Shown: piece after piece, positions 34,783-46,578 of the stretch
Layout of the letters: the number at the start of each line of letters is the position of its first letter
How positions within the stretch are numbered: position 1 is the first letter of the stretch
Assembly: GCF_963576675.1 (NCBI RefSeq)
Contig: NC_088917.1
Coordinates: forward strand, 74,200,610-74,264,609
DNA length: 64,000 nucleotides
Direction of reading: 5' to 3'
From: Euphorbia lathyris
Lineage: Eukaryota; Streptophyta; Magnoliopsida; Malpighiales; Euphorbiaceae
Program-made: the position numbers and the translations under genes
Notes under the pieces: generated by a model
What the model was told of the DNA's origin: nothing
The model's input: the letters and a program-made list of their open reading frames with translations, nothing else
Databases searched by the model: none

Positions 34783-34945
34783 ATCCTTACCTAATAGATC
34801 ATATTGACTTTCTGAGAAATACAAATTGAAAAAAAAAGTGATTTTCAAATTATTAACTGATGACCTTTAACATAGACAATATTTTATGTCAACAAATTTT
34901 TTGAGGCATAACTCAAACTGAAGTGGTTGGAATTTGCATCTCTAA

Positions 34946-35420
34946 AATAAGAGTCCTTTAGAGCATCTTTAGTGGTCTCTTTTATGGGCCATTCTCAAAG
35001 TTTTATACTTTTGAAAAAACAGTCTTCAATCATTAGAGCGGTTGGTTTGGACCCAAATAAGAAGACTCTTTGTAGATGGAGACTATTTTGCTCTGTAAAA
35101 GCAATAATAAATCCAAGGATAGGATTGGAAAGGGAAAGAGACGCGATGATGTGGTAGAAAATTATTGGAGAGTGAAGTTCGATTGCTACTTATTGGTGTG
35201 TGGAAGTTTGGATTCAATCTCCTTTTTCCGATTTCTGGCCCCACCAAGAATCTGCACACAAATACAAATGGCAAGAATATTGAATATAAGCGAGATTTAT
35301 TTTTTTAATGATTTTTTTTTTATTTGGTGATGTAATGTGATGAAAAATATTTAATGAAAAATATTGAATAAACAATCTCCTTTTTTTTATTTTTTTAAAG
35401 ATGATCTTAGCTTTGCAGAA
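34946..35420. other. block B specific segment, possible MITE
   Basis: Absent at the corresponding place in block A. It starts near TTAGAGCATCTTTAGTGG, a common start of plant MITEs, and ends near AAAGATGATCTTAGCTTTG, a weak inverted match. No clear duplication and no coding capacity. Confidence 0.4.
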
Positions 35421-35583
35421 AAATGACAATACCTTCTTTACATGGTCAAGTACAACCACATCCTCATACAAGCCAATGTGTATGTCAAATAGGCTTCTAT
35501 CATCCTTAGGCGCCCTTAAAAATGGAAGCTTTTTGTTCTCTACATATCGCACCGTATCAAAGAGAAATATCCAACCCAGCCAC

Positions 35584-36641
35584 CTAATCATGAAATATTA
35601 TTAGCAAACTCATAGAAAAACGGTAAGATATGTACAATTATGTCTACCTGGAATGATTAGCAATTTGTTGGAATTCAACACACTCCAACTGTTTCTAATA
35701 ATGGGAAATCAATCATAAATTCCAAAAACTGTTTCATCATCTTAACTCTAACCAAATACATAGAGCTTATCCAAATGATCATCGTCAAGATTTGAAAAGT
35801 ATCACGATAAAAAGCAAAACAGAAAAAAAAATCCAAGCTTACAAGTTTCATTTGGATGGTAGGGGCACCATAATTGACAGCTCAAACATTGACCCCTACC
35901 TGCAAGAGGCGGAAGTAGATGGCATAAGATAATGCAAACTATACTACCAATGTAGATTGCATTTAATTGAAAATAAGCAAATGACTGAATTGAGTAAACA
36001 AAATCAACATAAAAGAACCGTTAAACTAAAATTTGAAAAACACAAATTTTATAAACTCACATCAAATTCAAAACATATTAACTTAAGTCCATGAATGTAA
36101 ATAAAATAGTGCTTTATGAAACACCAAGTATTCGAATGTATACATCTCTATGTACATTTTTTTCCTTAGTTAAATTTAGGGGAGAGGAAATAATTTTAGT
36201 AAATCATCAACTGTCATCAGTATACATCAAGATTCAGATTTAAGAGATAATTTGCACATGTGCACTCAGGAATGTGAAAACTGGAGCAACGCAAAAAAAA
36301 AAAAAAAAAAAATACTCAACATCTAACAAGTAACTTTCTGGTTCGCTTAACATGTGGCAATTCACTCTTAAATGACCAAGTGCCAAAAACGATAGGAAAC
36401 ATGCATAAGCTCTTAAAACACAAAACTAAATATAAAACAATTTTAAAATGTTAAAAACTATTCTAAAATATATTGATTAACAGAATAAAAATATATTAAA
36501 AACTATATGAACCGCAAGATAACATATGTTCCTTTTGATTAGTTTTTTTCGTAATTGATCTATTAAATATTTTTTGAATGAAATTGATATATTAAAACCT
36601 TTATTTTTAATGTATGTAAACTAACTAAAAGGTATCTAAAA
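35584..36641. other. block B non-coding DNA
   Basis: Colinear with 27530-28530 of block A. An A-run at 36293-36312 is expanded relative to A. Confidence 0.5.
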
Positions 36642-37079
36642 CTCAGAATTTGGGTATGGGCTCTTCCTTCTCGGCTGAGCTTTGGGGGATCCTTTCCGGC
36701 CTCAAGCTTGCTAAGAATCTTGGCATGAAGAATTTGAGTGTGGAATCTGATAATAGTGAAGCTATCAAAATGATCTCTGAGAAGAGTGCTATTTGTTTGA
36801 AAAGCCAGAATTTAGTCAAAGGGATTAGAAGGATTTGCTCGTCCTTTGATTCCATGAGTTTCTGCCACATCTTCAGAGAACAGAATAAGGTGGCGGACCG
36901 TCTTGCGGCTGAGGGCCACAGAAGGATTTTGGGTGTCTCTACATTTTCTTCTCCTCCGGAGTCCCTGACTTCTCTGCTCTTGGATGATATGGTGGGGGTT
37001 AGCTTCCCTAGGCTAATCTCGGGTTAAATCCTTTGTTTGTTTTTTGCTTTGTCTTTCTTTCCTTTCTTACCAAAAAAAA
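36642..37079 (+). mobile_element. 5'-truncated L1-type LINE 3' end
   Basis: Encodes the last part of a plant LINE RNase H domain: SSFSAELWGILSGLKLAKN, VESDNSEAIK, FREQNKVADRLAAEGH and a stop at 37025-37027, then a T-rich 3' UTR ending CTTACC plus A-run. The first catalytic Asp motif (NTDGS) is lost by truncation. Block A lacks this insertion. The target duplication is obscured by A-rich flanks. Confidence 0.9.
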
Positions 37080-38073
37080 ACTAACTAAAAGAAACCACCG
37101 ATTTAAAAAAACTAAAAGAAACCACCCGACATTAATATTATTAATAAATGAAAACAATATGAGTGTAAGTTAAAAAAAATAGGCACCACAAAATAAGGAG
37201 AAAAAAATATCAAAAATCAACTAAATTGATAGAAAATATGATAGCTCGTTAAAATGGTCTTTAATTACGCTTAATTCCACTTAAAACTAAAGCAGTTTAT
37301 TGATTTTGATGGAAACCCAATTACTTTTTATTTCTATGTATATATATATATATATATATATATGTATTTTATGAGTCTCTACACTCACTCATAATATGAA
37401 AATACACGATTTACAAATTATAATAGAGCTTAGAAGATTTCTCTAATTTGGATTTTAAGAGTTTGATACACATCAATGGCTGGAGGTTAGATTTTATTCT
37501 TTCGTATTATTTTTTTTTATTTCATGGTAAACACAAATATTTGTCTTATAGTTGCTATCAAAGTTCTTTAAACCTTTGCATTGATGTATGTTTTTGTTTT
37601 TTGGAATTTGAGGTTTGAAACAAATATGAAGATTTTGGTTTCCTATTTTTCGACATTTCCAGAGGCTTTTTCAGAAAAAATAAATTTTTTAAACTAAACG
37701 AAATTAAATTCTGAGTAAAATAGTTTTTGAAATGTTAAAAACAAAGTTATATAACTCTAGATATAGGCATGTCATTCAATAGGTCATAAATTGAAGTAAT
37801 ACAAAAATGAGGAAAATACACAGAAAAGCACATTCCATGAAAATTTTATGGTTATGTCAAATCTTATTTTGAATTTTATCATTAGAGAAATTATCAATAA
37901 CTAATTATTTTTAAGAATGTTTATGACATTTCTAAAATAAAAATAAGTCTAGCTGATATAATAGAAATAAAAATTATTAATTTGATTAAAGCCAAAAAAT
38001 CATATTAATTTGTGATGTTTATGTAAAAAACCCGTACAAAAATTAGCACAGTTTTATTTTAGTTTACTATATT

Positions 38074-39334
38074 TTTTTTGGTAGGTAAAGAAAGAAAAAC
38101 AACAAACAAAGAAACCTAACCCGGGATCAACCTAGGAAGGCTGACCCCAATCCTGTCCTCAAGAAGCAGGGAAGTGAGAAAGAGGGGAGGGTCTGAAAGG
38201 GTAGAAACACCTAACATCCCCTCATGGCCAGCTTCCGCCAAGCGATCCGCAACCCGGTTCTGCTCCCTATAGATGTGGGAGAACTTCCAGAACTCGAAGG
38301 AAGGGAGAAGCCTTAAAATGGCTTTGATAAGATTCTGGCTTTTAAGACAAATAGCCCGGTTATCTGAAATCCTGTTGATCGCCACCAAGTTATCAAATTC
38401 AATAGAAAGCCTGCTAACCCCCAGGCTAATGGCGAGCTTGATACCAGAGAGGATACCCCAAAGTTCCGCAGAGTAGGAGGAATCCAACCCTAGATTATGA
38501 GTGAAGCCTGCCAGCCAGGGACCACCTGCATCACGAAGAACACCTCCTGCAGCAATCTTCCCATTGTTAAGGCAGGAGCCATCTGTATTCAGCTTGACAA
38601 CCCCTTCACAAGGTTTACTCCAACCAATAAGATGGACCTCTCTCTTCTGGGTAGCTCCAACCAGGGGATCCCCTTTAAAGCTCTCGGTGATGATAGAGAG
38701 CTTTTTAGAGAAGAAATCAAATAAATCCGGAATAAAGACAGTTTTCTCAGCAAAGATCTCCTCATTTCTCCACTTCCAAATTTGGTGACAGATTATAGCA
38801 AAGAAAATATCACCATTGTCCATGTTTGCCAATAACTTCCCACTAGCTCCTTCCGAGAACCAGTCAGCCTCAGAATGAGCCATAAAGGAAGGGAGAACGT
38901 GGTGGGGCAGAACCTTACTCCACACCTCTTTACTTTTGGGGCAATCCCTAAGAGCATGACACAAGGTTTCAACATGGTCTCTACATCTAGTACAGGCTCC
39001 CGAAACCGCCAAGTGCCTTCTCTGTCTATCCGAATTAGTAAGCAACCTGTTCTTGACTCCCAGCCAAAGGAAACTCCTAATACGGTAAGGGATTTTAAGG
39101 GCCCAAATAGACTTCCAGATATCCGATGGAGGATCGTCCCTGTTAGGAATAAAGGCTTCATAGGCAGATTTACAAGAATAAGCACCATTATTGGTCAGGG
39201 CCCAGCAGTGCTTGTCCTTATCTTCCTCTTGATTACTAATTTTCACTCCTCTAATTTTCAGGAGGGTCTCCAGGTTAAAGAAGGTATCAAACTTAGACCA
39301 GATCCAGTCACCCTCCGAGTTCACCACATCGGCA
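38074..39334 (-). mobile_element. 5'-truncated L1-type LINE with zf-RVT and RNase H
   Basis: Minus-strand insertion with a T-run at the left end and the 18-bp duplication ATTTTAGTTTACTATATT at 38056-38073 and 39335-39352. Block A has one copy of the target. The size and polarity fit target-primed reverse transcription. It is the longest member of a family also inserted at 36642, 28716 and, as tiny tails, at 44410 and 60991. Confidence 0.97.
38116..39327 (-). CDS. LINE ORF2 C-terminal part, open but truncated (403 codons)
   Basis: The frame is open from the truncation point to the natural stop. An N-terminal piece (WALTNNGAYSCKSAYEAF) leads to the reverse-transcriptase zinc-binding domain: KIPYRIRSFLWLGVKNRLLT, CTRCRDHVETLCHALRDC. 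A linker (residues about 150-235) follows, then RNase H with KLNTDGSCLNNG, YSAELWGILSG, EFDN and QNRVADRLAEAGH, the four acidic positions being kept. The reverse transcriptase and endonuclease domains are missing, so this is an immobile fragment. Lack of stops suggests recent insertion. It has no promoter of its own; the listed start is only where the frame opens. Confidence 0.88.
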   Translation of the reverse strand: MVNSEGDWIWSKFDTFFNLETLLKIRGVKISNQEEDKDKHCWALTNNGAYSCKSAYEAFIPNRDDPPSDIWKSIWALKIPYRIRSFLWLGVKNRLLTNSDRQRRHLAVSGACTRCRDHVETLCHALRDCPKSKEVWSKVLPHHVLPSFMAHSEADWFSEGASGKLLANMDNGDIFFAIICHQIWKWRNEEIFAEKTVFIPDLFDFFSKKLSIITESFKGDPLVGATQKREVHLIGWSKPCEGVVKLNTDGSCLNNGKIAAGGVLRDAGGPWLAGFTHNLGLDSSYSAELWGILSGIKLAISLGVSRLSIEFDNLVAINRISDNRAICLKSQNLIKAILRLLPSFEFWKFSHIYREQNRVADRLAEAGHEGMLGVSTLSDPPLFLTSLLLEDRIGVSLPRLIPG

Positions 39335-40470
39335 ATTTTAGTTTACTATATTATGTTTTCCTTTGGGATTTTTTTTTTCTTTTATTTTATGGCCTTATTT
39401 GAGTTGGGTTTTATTAAGTATCTTATTCATTAATTTTATATAGATTCCAAAACAAAATTCTCTGAGAATCGTATATATTCAGACAATTAAAACAGATTGA
39501 GTTATTAAGGTTTGTTGGTGTCTTTTCCTTTTGATAAGTGGATGAGATTTTATATATACATCATTTTTGGCTATATTTGTATTTATCTAAAGAATTTGTT
39601 TGAATTTAATGTTAATGTTAGTTTGCATTAAAGACACTTTTATTATATATAAAATTCAATCAATTGCCTAGTGGTCCATATAATTAGAAATTAGTCACAA
39701 TAATTCTAATTTGCCAAAATTATATATTAAGTTGTGTTTGGACTATATTTGGTATAAGGATATTAATTGCAGTTAATATTTAATGTAATAAATTTTGTCC
39801 CACGCGAACTTTTGTTGTATCTGAATAATTAATTAGGATAAAATATCAAATTATGTTTCCAATTGACCCACATACATTACAAATAGGAATGTAAATTAAA
39901 AGTTTAAGAATACAGTTTAATAAATATATATATTTTTTTAGATGAAAATTTGGCACACATGTACTTTTTTTTGGGTGATGGAAGCTTTATCATTATTAAC
40001 AGCACCAAAAATGGCAACCTTCAATGTGTACGCGTATTATTATCTAAAAGTGCATCTCTTAATTTCACATTCTTTTGGGTTTCACGAATAATCTCAACAA
40101 AAGCATGAACCCCCACATATGTTAAAATCATATATTCATATTACATAAGCTGCAAATAACAAAATAAAGTAAAATTAAATACAAAACAATATAAAAACTC
40201 GGTGCTCAAGTTACCTAGACTTATCCATCTTCTTCAGTCATGTTGTTACTAGACGAGCACGAGGGCAAGGAAACATGGATGAATAAGTCATGTTGTCCAA
40301 CTTGGACCTAATTTTGATAATTTGCACATTGAAAAATTTGATCAAATAGCTAAAAACTTCTTCGGAATTGTTATCTGCTGTTATATACAGGACACTGATT
40401 AGAATCCCAAATCTTCCAGAAAACATAGGGAGTGATGGTGGCGGTTTGAAATTAAAGGGGGAAAATATAC

Positions 40471-40732
40471 CTTAGTGACATCCAATCAAGGTGTGTTCGT
40501 ACAAAAGGATACCATTTAGGGATCTGATCAAGAATCCACGATACACCAAACCATATTTCACAAATTACAGATGTCAACCACAAACAATAATCATTGACCG
40601 GGTGGAGAAGTCTATAATGGAAAAAGAATCCAAGAATCACAAGACGGAGAATGATTATCAATCTGTAGGGATTTATTTTGCTCAATAGAACTGATAACTT
40701 CCTTGAAAGGGGCTGCCTGTCGTCATCCATCC
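40471..40732 (-). pseudogene. cellulose synthase (CesA) exon fragment, copy B
   Basis: [52 protein letters not shown] and [17 protein letters not shown], bounded by TTTCAG and GT. It retains residues closer to functional CesA (YRL, SVIC, LDQ) than copy A but has a codon deletion after HPVND. Same orientation and context as copy A. Confidence 0.88.
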
Positions 40733-40848
40733 TGAAAGAGTGATAAAGAAAGCTCAAAAAAAACCCAAGTAAATGAATAAAAAAAGATTCCATAAACAAA
40801 CAAGTTACTAATATAATTATACAATTAGCACTTCCAGATATCAAATAA

Positions 40849-41122
40849 ATTGCAATTGAAAGCGACATATATTTTTTACGTTCTTTCTTATTGTGTTTAT
40901 ATGTTTGATAAATTAAGTCATGAGTCAGGTCATCTTTCAATTTCTATTTGATGCTTATTCAGGATTGGATGGTGTTTCTTTATACTTTATTAATTCATTA
41001 CGGTAGCAGGTAGAGTACCTGCAAAAAGTGTTTTACATGTTCTTGAATTTGTTCAACATTGATACATTTCTATCCCCTCAATTAATAAGCACAAATAGAG
41101 GAAAAAGGAATGGCTTATTAAC
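40849..41122. other. unassigned
   Basis: Short AT-rich stretch after the end of block B homology. Nothing recognised. Confidence 0.4.
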
Positions 41123-42211
41123 GGGATTTTATAACAGGTCCGGGTGTTCCATGTAACAAAAAAGACCTGCCATATATGTGCCGACACCTGTTAATTAAAA
41201 CAATTTTTTAATTTATTAAAAACCCAAATAAAAAACTTATAACACTGATCCAGAAAACCACCGATCAAGAAAACCACCGATCAACTCTGCCTCCGTTCGT
41301 GATCATCTATCTTTGTAATTCATAGGAACCCAAATTAAAAGCTTAAAAAATGATTCCCAGGAAAATAACGCCGACCAAGTGCCTCATTCTCCATCACATC
41401 TGTCGCCGATCAAGAGCCGATCGGCACGGTTCTCCTTCTGTTTGTTCATCTGAGTAATTATGGGTCTGTTCTCCTTTTTCTAATTTTTAATCTACTTCCT
41501 TCTCACATCATCTTTGTTGAATTGAATCTAATAGTCAATAATTTCTTTGTTTGATTCCATCCATTTTTCTCAATGAATCTGAAACTTAATTTTGTTTTGG
41601 ATCAGTTTAGCTTGATTAACAATTATATGATGCTTTGAAAGAAGTTCCAGAAAAATCAAAACCGCCGACGGACTGCGAAACTTAATCAACGGTATAGGAA
41701 CTTGATCGGAACATATAGAATAGAAGCTATGGAGGTGGAGTTTTTTTTTTCTTTTGAGTTGATCGGTGGTTTTCTGGATCTGTATTTTAAGTTCTTAATT
41801 TGGGTTTTTAATAAATTAAAAAAATGTTGATTAATTCATTTGCAGAACAAAAAAGAGGCAGATAAATGGAACCGAAAACTTGAGAACGGCGGTCGGACGG
41901 CATGGATATGGAAAGTGGAGAGCTTGAGTTCTGTTTTGCTGCAAGTGTTTTAACTGATATTAATTAAGTTGTATTTTTTAATTAAAAGTGGAGAGCTTGA
42001 GTACTTGATGCCGATAGTGAAGATCGGTTGATTCCGGCAGTGAAGATGGGTGGAGGCGGTGGGTATGGGTAGTGGAGATCAAACGATGATGGAGATAATG
42101 GTATTAATTGGATTAAATTTTTTTTTAATTAAAAGTGTTGTACAGGTGTCACAAGGTGAATGGAAGGTCCTTTGTCTAAGTTGGAAGTCCAGGCTCCTAA
42201 TATAAAATCCC
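41123..42211. mobile_element. inverted-repeat DNA element, probably non-autonomous
   Basis: Ends GGGATTTTATAACAGG and GGGATTTTATATTAGG face each other. A second mirrored pair lies inside: AAAACCACCGATCAA near 41270 and TTGATCGGTGGTTTT near 41760, with mirrored ATTAAAAACCCAAAT beyond. A target duplication is not clear. Short purine-rich blocks resemble captured leader DNA, but no protein is identified. Confidence 0.55.
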
Positions 42212-42354
42212 CTATTTTAGAGTATAGTAATAGACAGGGCCGCCCCTGGGCATAGGCCCGGGGTGCGCCGGCCTAGGGCCCAAGGCCGAAAGGGGTCCAA
42301 AAAAAATTTAACTTTGTAAATAAATTGCATATGTTTTAAGTATTATACATAAAT

Positions 42355-42425
42355 TCAAGCTAGTATAATGGTAATGAATTGTCTTCCCACTAAAGAAGGT
42401 ATGAGTTTGATTCTTATCTTCGTCT
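42355..42425 (+). other. tRNA-like module in hAT copy at 42.2 kb
   Basis: TAGTATAATGGTAATG matches the A box well and GAGTTTGATTCTT is a decayed B box about 45 bp later. Same place relative to the element end as in the other copies. Confidence 0.45.
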
Positions 42426-42560
42426 TTTTTTTGATATTTTTTTGATGTATTTTTAATATATAAATGTTATGCATAGTAAGAAGACAAGTTTCATTTTATT
42501 ACTTTGATTAAATTTGAAAATTAAAAATTAATTTATATAATGATATAAATAAAAATCAAT

Positions 42561-43136
42561 GGGTTAAGGTGCAAAATACTCATAACGTTTTGGGTGAGGA
42601 GTAATTTTACCTCTAACGTCTAAAATAGTACAAATTTAACCCTAATGTTGGCAGCCAAGAGCAAATTTACCACTAACGTTGATAATTTAGGTCAATTTCA
42701 GACACAATTATAAAAACAGATATTTTTGTCTCTCATTTTGCAACAATTGCATATCAATTCGTTCTAAAAAAAAGATTTCATGTGTTTTATAATTTAATAA
42801 TAGAACTGGAGATTAATATTTAAAAATTCGGTGAATTTTTTGATTTTTTTTGTCCAATTCGTACAAAAGACGATATATTTTTTTATTTTTTTACATCCCA
42901 ACATATGTTTGTGATTTATTAGTGATAAAATGACGCTTGTGTGAAGTGTAGATGCCAAGATTCATGATCGAGAAGACAGTTTGATGAAATATTTATCAAA
43001 TAAACCAAATTTATCAATGTTAGGGGTAAAATTGCTCTTGACTTTCAACGTTAGAGGTAAAATTGCACCATTTTAGACATTAGGAGTAAAATTGCTTCTG
43101 ATCCAAAACGTTAGAGGTATTTTTGAACCTTAACCC
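42561..43136. mobile_element. MITE, 576 bp, TSD AAAATCAAT
   Basis: Ends GGGTTAAGGTGCAAAATAC and GGGTTAAGGTTCAAAAATAC (inverted) with the 9-bp duplication AAAATCAAT at 42552-42560 and 43137-43145. This is the best-defined member of the AACGTTAGGGGTAAAATTG family and shows it to be Mutator-type. Confidence 0.93.
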
Positions 43137-43851
43137 AAAATCAATTAGTAAATTTTATATTAAAGGGGCTCTTACTACTTGTTTTGCCTAGGACCCTTAA
43201 ATTGTGAGGACCGGCCCTGGTAATAGATAATAGATAGATATGGACTATATTCATATGGAAAACAATGAAAGATATAATTGTCGAAATAATTGATTGGTAA
43301 TCAGTTCTTCTATTTGCCTATATAAAGTGGGTAAATTTCAAGTCCTAGAGCTAGTGCAGTAGGCGCAAACAAAAACGCATCAGCTAAATCTTTAGATAAA
43401 GAGTTGTTTATCTATGAAAAAACCATGTTATTATTTTCTTCCCATTTTAGAAACTCATCTGAGGTAGTTTCCTCAGGTTCAGTATCTTTTAGCACAAAAC
43501 TAATTTTCTTTTTGCGCTTAGCGCAATCATGTCGATCTCTACGAATCTCTCCTCTGAATTGATTTCGTCATAGGGATACGCAGGGATACTTTTGGGAATG
43601 TGTTTTGGAATAAATTAGGTAACATTTAAGAGATTTTTTTAAATAACTTTATAAAAATAGGGGTTAATACAAAAGAAATTAATATATTGAAAGAGGTTGA
43701 ATTCTGAAATAATTCACTAGTATATTCCTTGACGAAGTTGTCCAAATATATACATACAAAAACTATTCCTAAACTAATACTAATTCGGAAAAACAGAAAC
43801 CAAACCTAACTATACCTAGGAGAAAGGACACCTATATGCATGGTTTGAACT

Positions 43852-44372
43852 AAGGCTGCACAAAACTAACCGAAAAACCGAATTTTGAAACCGAAACCAA
43901 ACCGAAAAATAGGTTAACCGTAACCGATGGACTAGTTTACGGTTTTTATTTTAAAAACCGATGGTTAACCGAAACCGAAAAATAAATTGATTATGTATTA
44001 ATACACATAAAACTAGTATAAATATATGTAGAAATTTAATTATCAATTTATAAACATACATATTTATATTTAATTTTTAAGTTAAAAATATCAAAATAAC
44101 TTAAAACTTATTTGTTTTGACAATTTTGTTAATTAAATTTGAAGTTACATATTTTTATTTAATATTTAAATAATTATATATTTATTTTAAAGTGAATAAT
44201 TATAGATGTAAAATGATATTTGCTACGAAAAGTCACTAATGGTTAACCGGTGGAAATATATATAGGTTAACCGACCGAAGTTTATATTAACCGAAATATG
44301 GTTAACCGAATTAAATGGACTGGTTAATGGTTTTTGTTAATGGACTGGTTAACCGACCATATGCACCCCTAG
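43852..44372. mobile_element. hAT-like MITE, about 520 bp
   Basis: Starts AAGGCTGCACAAAAC, ends ATGCACCCCTAG, and is filled with GGTTAACCG and its complement. Flanked by GTTTGAACTA on both sides; block C2 at about 52597 shows the uninterrupted GGTTTGAACCAGG site. Confidence 0.88.
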
Positions 44373-44409
44373 TTTGAACTAGGTAAAAAACCACGTGTAA
44401 TACAAAACT

Positions 44410-44427
44410 TTTTTTTTTTTTGGTAAA
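44410..44427 (-). mobile_element. minimal LINE tail insertion, 18 bp
   Basis: A T-run plus GGTA between two copies of ACGTGTAATACAAAACT (44393-44409 and 44428-44444). The related site in C2 also has a duplicated ACGTGTAATA, so this is an older event. Confidence 0.65.
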
Positions 44428-44885
44428 ACGTGTAATACAAAACTAGGAATAACATGCTTAACATAAATAAATCTCTAATATAAATAATTAATAAAAAACT
44501 AGCATGCACCTCCCCTTTCATTTGTAAAAATAAATAAATAAATAAAAACTAATCATTATTAAATGTTTGTAGATAAAGATCTAAAAATGTCATTTCGTAG
44601 TTTAAATAGTTCGAAGTATTAAATGTTCTTTTTATGAATTGATGACTTATGAAGAGTGTTACTTATGGTTTTATAATTACTTATTAGTGATTTATGATTT
44701 TCTCATATTTTTCAAAAATATCGTTTACCGTACCCGTACGCTTACCGATATCCGTATGCGTACCCATATCGGTAATTCGTAGATATTTGCAAAAATGAAT
44801 TTACGGTCACATATTAAATCCAGTGCATGTAATATAATTCACAAAAGCCTTGTCATATAAAAATGACGTTTTATAGGTAGGAATA

Positions 44886-45373
44886 AGGTATAAGGTGTAA
44901 AAATATCCCTAACGTTTACAGTCAGAAGCAATTTTACATCTAACGTCTAAAATGTTGCAATTTTACCACTTATCTTAGTAGCCAAGAACAATTTTATCCC
45001 CAATCTTCGCAAATTGGGTTATAGAACATATATATGTCATGATTTATGTGATTTAATAATGAAATTAAAGATTAATATTTATAAATTTGACGAAATATTT
45101 GATTTTTTTTCCAACTCGTACAAAGGACTTTTAAATTCTTTTTAAAAAAATTCACGTCTAATCATATGACTGTGATATATAATTAATGAGCGATAAAATG
45201 GCGCACATGTGAAGCGTAGATGAATAATTTCTTAAATTGACCAAACTCTTCAACGTTAGGGGTAAAATTGCTCTTAATTGCTAATGTTAGAGATAAAATT
45301 GTACCATTTTAAACATTAGGAGTAAAATTACTCATGATTATAAAAGTTGGTATTTTTGCACCTTATCTCTAGG
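44886..45373. mobile_element. MITE of the AACGTTAGGGGTAAAATTG family
   Basis: Inverted ends AAGGTGTAAAAATATCCC and AAGGTGCAAAAATACC with stacked units. The orthologous copy in C2 is at 60213-60724. Confidence 0.82.
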
Positions 45374-45904
45374 AATAAGCTTGAGAGTAATGAACTTAAA
45401 CAAACTCAAACTTGGTCAAATCTAATTTGGCAATATTAGAAAATGAGACTAAAAAATGACATGGTTATAAATGGTTGGATATTTGGTGATTTGTCTTCCA
45501 AATATATATTATTTGGAGTAGAAATGTACCAATTAAATAATAAAAAATCAAATTAGAAAATGTTTCCTCATACATGGAATCTCGTAATTCATTTTACTTG
45601 CAATGGTTGTCACTTCCTATATTTGAAAATATGGACTATATTCATATGGAAAACAATCAAAGAGACATAGTTGTTGAAATAATCCATTGGTCCCTGAGCT
45701 TCTGCATTTACACTAATTAGTCCTTCTATTTGCCAATATAAAGATCCGAAAATGTCTTAGAATAGTATTTAGACTAGATAGTTTAAATAGTTTGAAGTAT
45801 AAAATTTTCTTTTTTATGAATTGATGACTTATGAATTATTAGGATTGTTACTTATTGTTTTATAATTACTTATTAACATGATTTCTGGTTTTCTCATATT
45901 TTTC

Positions 45905-46166
45905 AAAAAATTCATGTCTAATCATATGACTGTGATATGCAATTAATGAGTGATAAAGTGACGTACATATGTGAAGCGTAGATGATGAGATTCATGATCG
46001 AGAAGACAGTTTGATGAATAATTTCTTAAATTGACCCAACATGTCAACATTAGGGGTAAAATTGATCCTAGTTGCTGACGTTAGGGGTAAAACTGTACTA
46101 TTTTAGACGTTAGGAGTAAAATTGTTTTTGACGGTAAACGTTAGAGTATTTTTGCACCTTATCCCT
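45905..46166. mobile_element. half of a MITE of the same family
   Basis: Only the right half is kept (ACGTTAGGGGTAAAACTG units, ending TTTGCACCTTATCCC). The C2 counterpart is 61120-61383. Confidence 0.75.
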
Positions 46167-46526
46167 AGGAATAAATTTGACAGTAATGATCTTAATTGTA
46201 TCAACCTCAAACTTGGTGAAATCTAATTTGGCAATATTAGAAAATGAGACTAAAAATGGCATGGTTATAAATTGTTGGATATTTGGTGATTTCGCTTCAG
46301 GATATATATTATTTGGAGTAGAAATGTACAAATTAAGTAATAAAAAATCAAATTAGGGAAATTCTTCCTTATACATGGAATCTGATAATTCATTTTACTT
46401 GTCACTCCCTGTAGTTGAATATATGGACTATATTCATATATAAGTTCCAGTTTCAAAATTTAAGTTAAGGGTAAATAATTAATTGGTCCCTGAGCTTCTG
46501 CATTTACAATAATTAGTCCTATTTGC

Positions 46527-46536
46527 CTATATAAAG
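46527..46536 (+). promoter_or_regulatory. TATA box upstream of the MIR168-like hairpin, C1
   Basis: CTATATAAAG about 50 bp before the hairpin stem. The same box with flanking sequence recurs at 43319, 52084 and 61742, so it belongs to a repeated promoter-like segment. Confidence 0.5.
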
Positions 46537-46578
46537 AAGGCAAATTTGCCTTGAAGAACATATCTTTCTTCCACCAAA

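Larger units (their letters stand above)
33105..35583. pseudogene. anthranilate synthase alpha pseudogene, inverted-repeat copy B
   Basis: Same arrangement as copy A. The left plus-strand arm holds MDRYTSVEDAYSDGLRLLKK and [19 protein letters not shown] with the same frameshift after DYLK, so the lesion predates the block duplication. The right minus-strand arm includes the clearer [20 protein letters not shown] and, at 35583-35433, DTVRYVENKKLPF. The mirror symmetry extends further than in copy A, reaching the GAGATGCAAATTCCAATCAC segment near 33105 and its complement near 34940. A hAT element sits in the right arm. Confidence 0.85.
32148..40848. repeat. tandem duplication block B
   Basis: Direct copy of block A. 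It carries three stretches absent from A: 34946-35420, a LINE at 36642-37079 and a LINE at 38074-39334. It lacks the Pack-MULE and the 56-bp LINE end of block A. Confidence 0.93.
42235..43219 (+). mobile_element. non-autonomous hAT element with nested MITE
   Basis: Ends CAGGGCCGCCCCTGGG and CAGGGCCGGTCCTCAC (inverted). The 8-bp duplication GTAATAGA lies at 42227-42234 and 43220-43227. The end and subterminal sequence match the hAT copies at 26785 and 34307 in opposite orientation, including the tRNA-like module. Confidence 0.92.

Noticed and set aside
43900..44350. CRISPR-like array of GGTTAACCG repeats
   Set aside because: Eukaryotic context, irregular spacing and both orientations; it is the interior of a MITE with a target duplication.
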